From contig JARBJD010000114.1 in the NCBI GenBank assembly GCA_033064195.1, positions 144,962 to 208,961 of the forward strand: 64,000 nt of DNA. The letters are read 5' to 3'. How positions within the stretch are numbered: position 1 is the stretch's first letter; every line of letters begins with the position of its first letter. This stretch comes from Blattamonas nauphoetae (taxonomy: Eukaryota; Preaxostyla; Oxymonadida). Below the pieces are notes generated by a model. It made no database searches and was not told the DNA's origin. It saw nothing but the letters and a program-made list of their open reading frames with translations. A program made the position numbers and the translations under genes. Below, piece by piece: positions 55,748 through 64,000 of this stretch.

Positions 55748-56163
55748 AAGAAGACGAAGGCAAACAGGACGAAGACGATGCCTATTGCAAGGAAGAGAAG
55801 GGCCAGAAGGAAGGAAAGAAGGAAGGACATGATCAAGAGAAGCCCAAAGAAGGAACAACGGAAGACAGAGACAAGGAGGAAGCAGAAGAAGTGGCACAGC
55901 GCGAGAGAAACAACCGAGTGCTGCCTGGCCTCGGACCGCCAGCAGGAGTCCCTCCTCCCCCAAACTCATTCTTTCCTTCTCCCATCTCCCCCCAGGCTTT
56001 GCGAGCAGAGCGGATCGAGCGAGAAGCACAAAAGCACAATCATCAAGCGCCCACCAGACAATAGAAAGCATAAGTCAGAATAAAACCAATTTCACACTCT
56101 TTATTGTTCATCTTTGTTTCCATTCTCATCTCATTTGATCCAGCCCACTTCGAAATGTACCCC
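55748..56163 (+). other. Retrotransposon 3' region
   Basis: Purine-rich sequence after the stop of copy 1, containing AATAAA at 56079-56084 and the conserved end that abuts the 16-bp target repeat. In copy 2 the homologous stretch is an open, K/E-rich extension of the ORF to a TAG at 63243-63245, so the ancestral coding end is uncertain. Confidence 0.55.
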
Positions 56164-56179
56164 ATTCCCGGCATCGAGG
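56164..56179 (+). repeat. 16-bp target sequence, copy 2 (between elements)
   Basis: Identical to the 3' 16 bases of tRNA-Glu (48973-48988). Preceded by element sequence (TGTACCCC) instead of the rest of the tRNA, so no complete tRNA is present here. Confidence 0.92.
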
Positions 56180-59100
56180 TTCGTTTTTTCGCGTTTTTGC
56201 ACCCCTTTTGCACTCTCCGTGCTCTAACTAACGTTTTCCGAGAAAATGGAGTCTCCACATCATGATCCGACCGAAAAAGTGTCGATCATGTTGATCGCAC
56301 CAAAGCCGGTCAATATGGCACTCTCCCTCCTCATGACCACGATCAACCGCGCAAAATGCCTCGCCTGAGAACTGCACCTCTTCTTTTCTCATACACTGCC
56401 TTCGACACCCCCAACCAACCCCTCCCAACACGATGCTCCAAACTCCACACACCACCCACCCCTCACCTCACCAACCCCGCATTTCTTCAGTTATCTTTTC
56501 GCAGGAAGCAGACACCTCCTTCTCTGCAGCTATTCCGTCGATACGAACACAGTCCAGACAACTTTCATCTTGTCAATCCAACTATCGTTCATTTACCCCG
56601 CATCGGCCAAACAAGCCGTATCACTCGATTCCTATCCATATTCTTCATCCCATCAACAGCGTCACTATCTTCCCAGATCCCCTATCCTCGGAATGTCCAT
56701 TCGAATCGGATCGTTCTCTCTTCCCCAACCCGTCAACAAAACTCGTCTACCCTCCCCTCTGACGATGCGAAACAAGATCCTTGGTGGGGGTCGGGACTGG
56801 CTCCTTCCAGTTTCCACCCATCCACCACCCCTCAACTGCCCTCATCCGACCGCCCCCCACGACCACCTAAATACCCCCAACCGCCCCGACAACTCACTCT
56901 CCGACAATCCAGCATGGAGAGAGAGGAAGAGGCCTTCGACGAAAGTCACAATGAACCAACCATCAGCGAAGCAACAAAAGAAAGAAAAACGAACAAAAAT
57001 TCCGAGCGATTCGGACTACAAAAGATGATCGGTTCGATTGGAAACTTCTTCTCGTCCAGAGCAAAGAAAAAAGAAAAATCACAACAGCAACTGGACAATC
57101 CTATCGCTCAGCCCAGAGCCGAAAGTGGAAAGAAGGACAAAGAGGCCACTTCAATTCAGGTGGGAAAGGAAGACGGTCTGGAGGAAGGAGAAACAGTAGA
57201 GGAGGAAGGAGAGACAGGAAACTTTCAAAATAGAACAGAGGAAGAGGAGAACACCAACCAATCTTCTATCCAACCAAACTCTTCAGTCGAATCCACGCAT
57301 TCGCCCCCATCCTCCCCAATTCAGCTGAAAAGAACGCTTCGTCAACGGGACCCGGTGACAAAGCAAGCAATCACCGGGAACCGCCTCAAATCGAACTTTT
57401 CACACCCACTCAACTCAACATCTTCCCAAACTCCCAAAGAAAGACAGAAACAATCCCCAAAACTCCCAAACCGTCGCCGTCCCCCAAAACGAGTCGGAAA
57501 ATCACCAGTTCCGATCCATCAACCTCCTCTCACTCCAATCAGTCCATTACCTCTCGTATACGACTCAGACATCGCAAACCAATTCCAAATGAGATTAAAG
57601 AGTGAGACAGGGAGGGAGAGACAGAAACAGAAAAGAAGGAAGGGCAGAAAGAAACCTCAACTCGACAGCGAATCAAACGATACCTCCGACTCAGAAAATC
57701 AGTCCCTTGGGTCCATTAGGAGTAGAAAGAGAGATTGTCCCACGCCGGCCTCTTCCTCTTCACAGGAAGAATCCACAACCTCGGCATCCAACCAAACACT
57801 CTCTCAACAGCCAAACAGCACCAATTACCAATCAAATGACAATACATCTGCAAAACTGGAACAGTAGTCATTACAACTCAAAAGTGACCGAAGGAGGAAC
57901 GGAAACGGAGGAACAGAAGAAAATCGAGAAGAGACAAAGACAAGTCGAACAACTCAAGAATCATATCCTCAGAAGAGTCAAAGCAACACCAATAGCTGAA
58001 AGCTCAACGCAAACCGAAGCAACGAACCCACAACAACTCAAAAGACAGGAAACGTCCAGATGACAATGGACAGCTTCTTTGAGGTCCAAAGCGAACAAGC
58101 CCTCCTCTAGAGCAAACCGAACCACCCCTTCCACCACACATCGTCAACCAACTCTATCAACCAACGTTCATCACAAACAACATCGACTTCACCAACTCCT
58201 TCAACTCCACCACCAACATATTCACAGTGTCGCAACCGACGATGAACATGTTCTTCGAAACGGAAGAGGAGGGAATGGCGAAAGATGAATGGGAAATAGA
58301 ATGGCTCGGAGGGGACATCGACTCAAACGGAATCCAAGAAGATGAACAAGCCAAACAATACCAATACGAGAACGACTTCATCAGAAAGAGGGACATCGCA
58401 CTCAATTGGGAATGGCAACATGGGAATTCGCCTGAGATGGGATTTACAACAGAACACTTTGGGAAAACGGAGAATGAAACTGAAATGAGCGGAAAAGGGA
58501 ATGGGACAGATACGATGGTGAAAGTGGAGAGCGGGCTGGATATGATTGGGAAAGTGGAGAGCGAGTCAGTTGCGATTAGGGAGTGAGCAGGACAGATTCG
58601 ATTGGGACAGTGGAGAGCGGGTCAGAAATGATGAAGAAAGTGGAGAGCGGGTCAGATACAACGGGAAAGTGGAGAGCGGGTCAGATACAACGGGAAAGTG
58701 GAGAGCGGATCAGCTGCGATTGGGAAAACTGAGAACGGGTCAGTTGCGATTGGGAAAGTGGAGAGCGGGTCAGAGTATTATTGCGGAAAGTAGAGAGCGG
58801 GTCAGATACAACGGGGAAAGTGGAGAGCAGGTCAGTGACAAGGAAACGGAACCAGATCGATTGAACGAATGGAAGGTGAACGGGACAAGCTCACGAGTGT
58901 GAAGATGAATTTGAACGAACCAAAAGGAAAGAAAACAGAACTACACCTCTGACATTCCAGGGGCAATCCGAAACAAAGATACAAGCCGACACGGATGACT
59001 GGCTTTCAAAACTCGAAAGGGCCGCAGCGGAGGACACACCCCATCACCCAAGCCCGGAAAGACAAACACCCCCAACAAAAAGGGAGTTGAAAGAATCTGG

Positions 59101-62100
59101 ACAGTTCTTTCCAGGAACAGCTGGAGGAGTTGGTGAACCGAAGGAAGGAGGTGGAGAACATGTGGATGAGTCGGAAACTCAGTGTGAAGCAGGTAGAAGA
59201 TAGAAAGGGTCTGATGACAGTCAATCGAACAGAGATTGCAGGGAATGTGAAGAGCGGTGAGGAAGCGAATCAAAGAGAGGATGAGAAGCTTCTAAGCTGG
59301 GTGAAGATGCTCATAGAGACAATGAAGATCTGGAACAGCATCAACTTCAAGAAGCTGATGGGAAACCTTGAGTTGAAGGAGGGCCAAACTTTTGGAGGAC
59401 AAAGAGATGGGGAGAAGACAAAGTGATGAAAGTTGAATCGCTTGCAACCGCGACGATCCGAAAGCTCCTGCCAATCCTTGGCATCGCTCCAAACATCCCT
59501 CCCTAATTACATCCTCCATCTCCCATTGAACGAACTCTCTCGCGAACACATTGAACTCATCAACACCCACACAACGACTAGCACAGAATACACATTCGTG
59601 ATTGCGAAAGCATGGAACCGAATCAAAGCGCCAGAAAGAAGATTGGACAGCCTGTCACGCTGAGAGAGAAAGAGTTCGCTCACTCCAAGGCACTTCAGTC
59701 ACTCGATCCGTCCGAAGGACACAGCCTCCCAACACAGTCCAAATCCCAATCCCGACATTCAAGCAACCACAAGAAGCCTCACATCTCCGCCCAGCAGACC
59801 TCCCACCATTCAACCCAACGAATGGCTACACAAGTTGAGTGAAGACCTAACGACACAGCATCTTCACGGAGGTAGGACACTCTTGCCTACCCTCTCCAAA
59901 GCAACGATCGCCTCGCAGACACAAACTGGTCGCGAGAGGAGATAGATGAGCTGATGTGGAAGCTGTCGTCGATCCCGTCAGAGCTGAAAGCCAGAACGCA
60001 CAAACCAAAGAGGAAGACCGTAGAGGACAGTGAGGCTGAGCCAAGAAGAGACATTGAACCGAGCAGTGAAGAAGTGGGAGAACTTGGTGGCAAGAGGAAG
60101 ACGAGCTCCATCACGAAAGAGATCGAGGACATGAATGCCGGTCGCACACAGTCACTCTCCTTCGACGAAGTGAAGCAAAGAATCACAGCCCTCCACAACG
60201 ATGAGGACAGGAAGGCCCTCTATCTCAGTGTCAACAGGAGGACAAGGGAACAAGTGCGCAGTGGAGAAACTGGAGATCAGGAACGCGACCAATGGTCTCA
60301 ACTCGAACTCCACACCCTCGCTCGACGGCCTCACAGCTGAGTTCGTCAAGAGATGCTGCCGAAACGACAAGATCGTGGAGGACCAATTGGGCAATCTCAT
60401 CTCTCTGCCTCGAAAGGAACTATCTCCCTCAAGCGTGGTGTGATGGTCGGGATCCCGAAAACAGATGGGAAGATCAGACCGATCGCTGTCCAACACACCT
60501 TGCGGAAACTTATGGCTCGCCTACTCCTCGAACGGAACAAGGGTTGGTTGCAGAGGCACACCTCCCCAAGACAAGTCGGGGTGGGTGTGAGGAACGGCAG
60601 GAGCGTGGTTGTTGATGCGGTGGAGCATGCCATCGACGAGGCAATCCAACAGAGAACCACACAGTTCATCGTCATGCTTGACATGTCCAATGCCTTTCAG
60701 AATGTCCGAAGACAACAACTCCTCAACAAGCTGGCAGACATCGAGGACTACGACGCTGAACTCTTGCACTTCATCAGAAATTCCTTCGAGCAAGAGACCC
60801 TCATCCTCAGTCGAGGCGAGGAGACAGCAGCGATCCCAAACAGCCGCGGTGTCCAGCAGGGATGTCCACTATCTCCATCCCTCTTTGCCTTCTACATCAC
60901 TGAACCAATGAGGCAAGCTGAAGCTGGCGGAGCAACGGCATGGGGTTACCTCGACGACCTTGTCCTCATGGCGAACTCGGAAGCCCAACTCAACCGCAGC
61001 CTGACCAAGCTCTCAACATCCCTCACTGCACACGGCCTCACCCTCAATCCAACGAAGACGGTCATCATGTCAGTCGTCGATGGCGTCCCCTCAACCAAAC
61101 CGATCAACGTGCTCGGTCACTGCCTCCTCGAACATCGGCCAAGCTTCTTGGTACGATCGTGACCAACGACCAGCAAACCAGAGACAACTTCTTCATGGAG
61201 CGAGTGGAGAGAATCAAGTCGACGCTTCCCAAGGTCTCCCTCCTCAGTCACCAAGCACACTTGCATCTCCTCCGTCAATCCATCTCCTCCAAACCCCTTC
61301 ACATCCTCGCCACCACCTTCATCTCAGAGGAAGCCCTCATCTCCGCAGACACCACCATCACCTCCCACCTCTCAAATCTCTTCAACATCCCTGATTCCCA
61401 ACAGTTCCTCATCCACCTCCCAATCAAAGAAGGAGGACTCGGCATCCCTCATTCGTTCAGACAGCCCTTCCATCACTCATCTGTTCACACGCATCGCTCC
61501 ACCCAGAGATGTAGGCCGATCACATCCAGAGCGAAGGTCGACCTCGAGTCAAGGGACACACAGCCATCCTTCTCGACTTCGAAACCAGTAATGAGGATGA
61601 TCACACACTTGACGAAGGAAGAGTACGATGCAGCGAGACAGGGTCAGAAGCAGTTGAGAGCTCATGACGAAGGAGGAAACAGCAGCGAAGCTGTCATTGC
61701 TGTCCGTCCACCAACAGAACAAGCACAATGTGATCAAGTCAGCTGAGAATCAGAAGTGGCGGTCCACACTTCCAGTAGACAGGTACCACAAGATAAACAA
61801 CAACGTCTTCAGGTGCGCGCTGGACAATCTCTTTCTGAAACCTCCCTCTCCTTCTCGGAGGCCACCCGTTTCAACATGGACTCCAACCCACACACACACG
61901 CACCCACCCAACCCGTTGTCCTGCATGCCAGTGTGAAATGCTGGAAGACCACGCCGGCTGCAAGCGAACCAGCAGTGAGAGACTCGCAAGGCATCACGCC
62001 ATCAAGTTCCTGCTTGCGCAGACACTCAAGGAGATCCCGTCAATCACTGTGAGAACCGAGACCAAGATGGGAAGAGACGATGAAGATGCAAATGAAGAAG

Positions 62101-63344
62101 CAAACACAATAGCCGATCTTCAACTCAGAGTCACCACTGGCTACACCAAACACCGCTTCGTCCGAGACATCCTCGGAATCAAAGACGATGGCCAAAGGAT
62201 CCTTGAGTTCGGACTTGATCTCGTGATACCACAAGACTTCACAAGCAGATCACACACGCAGAGAGGGATGATGGACCCGAAAGGCAGAGTCAAGGAAGCA
62301 GAGAGGAAGAAGGAAAGGAAGTACAGCAGAGCGGGCCAAAGCCACACAGTCATCGGCATTGGCTTGAGCGACCACGGCCACTCAGGCCCCAACGCCTCAC
62401 TCTTCTTCGACTTCATCAAACAGCTTGCTATCGAAAGGAAGATACCCAACCCACTCCCCATCTTCTTCACCCAAGTATCAGTCATCATGGAACTCGTTCG
62501 CTCCCACATGGAACAGACATACATCAAGACGCTCAGCCATCTTGCTAGGAGGAAGGAAGAAGAAAGAAAGCGCACTGTTGGGATCGAAATGGACATGGAA
62601 TCATTCAACCTCATCACTTCAGTCACCGGAGACTCACTCCACAACACTTCAATCACACTCATCAACAACACTACACACAACAACCCCACACTTCACAAGG
62701 CAAACACCACACATCACCTTCAAATCACACCACCTCAACCCATCACCTCACCATCCCCACTTCACCTCACACACCGGAGCACCAAACACCCCCACCTCCC
62801 TCCGCCGCTCCACTCCCTCACCCATCACAGCAACGCCCAACCCAAGACTAACACAAACCAAACTTCGTCTAGGAAAGGGTATGTTGCTGCAGATGGACGG
62901 CGGAGATTCGAAACGCAGAATATAGAAGAAGACGAAGGCAAACAGGACGAAGACGATGCCTATTGCAAGGAAGAGAAGGGCCAGAAGGAAGGAAAGAAGG
63001 AAGGACATGATCAAGAGAAGCCCAAAGAAGGAACAACGGAAGACAGAGACAAGGAGGAAGCAGAAGAAGTGGCACAGCGAGAGAAACAACCGAGTGCCTG
63101 GCCTCGGCACCGGACCGCCAGCAGGAGTCCCTCTCTACCCCCAAACTCATTCTTTTCCCTTCTCCCATCTCCCCAGGCTTTGCGAGCAGAGCGGATCGAG
63201 CGAGAAGCACAAAAGCACAATCATCAAGCGCCCACCAGACAATAGAAAGCATAAGTCAGAATAAAACCAATTTCACACTCTTTATTGTTCATCTTAGTTT
63301 CCATTCTCATCTCATTTGATCCAGCCCACTTCGAAATGTACCCC
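56180..63344 (+). mobile_element. tRNA-Glu-targeted retrotransposon, copy 2 (full length, frameshifted)
   Basis: Head-to-tail copy with the same 5' and 3' ends as copy 1; the period including the target repeat is 7,181 bp. Nucleotide identity to copy 1 is very high over its length. Many differences are 1-3-nt losses, often in homopolymers or short repeats. AATAAA at 63260-63265. Confidence 0.9.
56356..63245 (+). pseudogene. Frameshifted retrotransposon ORF of copy 2
   Basis: Begins MPRLRTAPLLF at 56356 and stays open for 503 codons to 57867, joining in frame to the region where copy 1's ORF starts. It is then broken repeatedly (near 57855, 58045, 58090, 58580 and onward). The reverse transcriptase core is open at 60353-61162 (motifs A, B and YLDD intact), the thumb region continues in another frame, and the endonuclease segment is open at 61938-63245. 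One Cys of the CCHC knuckle is lost in a 3-nt deletion. As assembled it cannot encode a single protein. Whether the breaks are real or sequencing errors is open. Confidence 0.8.
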
Positions 63345-63360
63345 ATTCCCGGCATCGAGG
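63345..63360 (+). repeat. 16-bp target sequence, copy 3 (between elements)
   Basis: Third identical copy of the tRNA-Glu 3' end, at the junction of copies 2 and 3. Confidence 0.92.
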
Positions 63361-64000
63361 TTCGTTTTTCGCGTTTTTGCACCCCTTTTGCACTCTCGCA
63401 CTCTAACTAACGTTTTCCGAGAAAATGGAGTCTCCACATCATGATCCGACCGAAAAAAAAGTGTCGATCATGTTGATCGCACCAAAGCCGGTCAATATGG
63501 CACTCTCCTCCTCATGACCACGATCAACCGTGCAAAAAATGCCCTCGCCTGAGAACTGCACCTCTTCTTTTCTCATACACTGCCTTCGACACCCCCAACC
63601 AACCCTCCCAACACGATGCTCCAAACTCCTCACACCACCCACCCTCACTACCCTCCCGCATTTCTTCAGTTATATTTTCGCAAGAAGCAGACACCTCCTC
63701 TCTGCACCTATTCCGTCGATACGAACACAGTCCAGACAACTTTCATCTTGTCAATCCAACCATCGTTCATTTACCCCGCATCGGCCAAACAAGCCGTATC
63801 ACTCGATTCCTATCCATATTCTCCATCCCACCAACAGCGTCACTATCTTCCCAGATCCCCTATCCTCGAAACGTCCATTCAGAATCGGATCGTTCTCTCC
63901 TCCCAACCCGTCAACAAAACTCGTCCATCCTCCTCTGACGATGCGAAACAAGATCCTTGGTGGGGGTCGGGACTGGCTCCTTCCAGTTTCCACCCATCCA
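63361..64000 (+). mobile_element. tRNA-Glu-targeted retrotransposon, copy 3 (5' part only, cut by window end)
   Basis: Starts with the same TTCGTTTTT leader and hairpin (A-run in the loop three bases longer). The MPRLRT start (ATG at 63539) is followed by an extra C, so the upstream frame is shifted. Several other 1-2-nt differences from copies 1 and 2 lie in C and A runs. The copy runs beyond the window. Confidence 0.88.
63539..64000 (+). pseudogene. 5' part of the ORF of retrotransposon copy 3
   Basis: Homologous to the N-terminal 150 codons of the copy 2 ORF but with an insertion directly after the start codon and further single-base indels, so no continuous frame is present within the window. 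Confidence 0.55.

Larger units (their letters stand above)
48989..56163 (+). mobile_element. tRNA-Glu-targeted RLE-type non-LTR retrotransposon, copy 1 (nearly intact)
   Basis: The unit begins directly after the tRNA-Glu discriminator base and ends before the 16-bp tRNA-derived repeat; with that repeat the period is 7,191 bp. Layout: 5' leader with a T-run and a conserved hairpin (49067-49096), one very long ORF, a purine-rich 3' region, AATAAA at 56079-56084, and a 3' end TGTACCCC abutting the target repeat. There are no long terminal repeats and no poly-A tail at the junction. The 5' end is identical to that of copies 2 and 3, so this is full length rather than 5'-truncated. The features match target-primed reverse transcription elements with restriction-like endonuclease (R2/NeSL/CRE-like superclade). 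The nearest known analogy for tandem arrays is the Giardia Gil elements; for tRNA targeting it is the Dictyostelium TREs, which use a different endonuclease. Confidence 0.9.

Noticed and set aside
55748-56163. Poly-A or LTR at the element end
   Set aside because: No A-run abuts the junction and no direct repeat of element sequence occurs at both ends; only the 16-bp tRNA-derived sequence repeats.
56164-56200. Second tRNA-Glu gene at the junction of copies 1 and 2
   Set aside because: Only 16 nt of tRNA sequence are present; D-arm, anticodon arm and half the T-arm are missing.

Overview
The window looks like nuclear DNA of a compact, intron-rich unicellular eukaryote, probably a flagellated protist. 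The reasons are many very short GT-AG introns (mostly 30-60 nt), eukaryotic tRNAs, and genes for a BET bromodomain protein, ubiquilin, an exportin, an augmin subunit and protein kinases. The standard genetic code fits: TAA, TAG and TGA all end real genes. A metamonad such as an oxymonad is plausible, but that is inference and not proven by anything in the window.

Region 1-48 kb is a dense run of host genes with spacers often under 200 bp. From the left: a large NEK-like pseudokinase with a coiled-coil tail (minus, runs off the left edge); a small unknown protein; pyridoxal kinase; a short single-bromodomain BET protein; a coiled-coil protein; about 1.7 kb with only coding-like fragments; a proline-rich protein; an exportin-like karyopherin; an AK8-like double adenylate kinase; a two-RRM RNA-binding protein; a 972-bp hAT-type transposon (TIRs plus an 8-bp target duplication); a kinesin-like protein with an eroded P-loop; a 1,900-residue disordered repeat protein; a kinase/coiled-coil/SPRY-like protein; an unknown protein; HAUS6 (augmin); a BAR protein of FAM92/CIBAR type; two unknown disordered proteins; and ubiquilin. 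For most genes I resolved exons so that the summed coding length is a multiple of three.

Region 48-64 kb holds tRNA-Thr(AGT) on the minus strand and tRNA-Glu(TTC) on the plus strand. Directly abutting the last base of tRNA-Glu is a head-to-tail array of a non-LTR retrotransposon about 7.2 kb long: one nearly intact copy, one frameshifted copy and the start of a third. Each copy is followed by the same 16 bp that form the 3' end of tRNA-Glu (half the T-arm plus the acceptor strand). The encoded protein has a reverse transcriptase (YLDD), a CCHC knuckle and a restriction-like endonuclease. The best reading is a site-specific element that targets the 3' end of tRNA-Glu genes, leaves the upstream tRNA intact, and recreates its own target so that it can stack in tandem. 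This is the most striking system in the window.

Functional themes among the host genes are microtubules and flagella (HAUS6, kinesin-like, AK8-like, CIBAR-like), protein quality control and transport (ubiquilin, exportin), chromatin (BET), and several enzyme-fold proteins whose catalytic residues are lost (pseudokinase, second adenylate kinase domain, kinesin P-loop).
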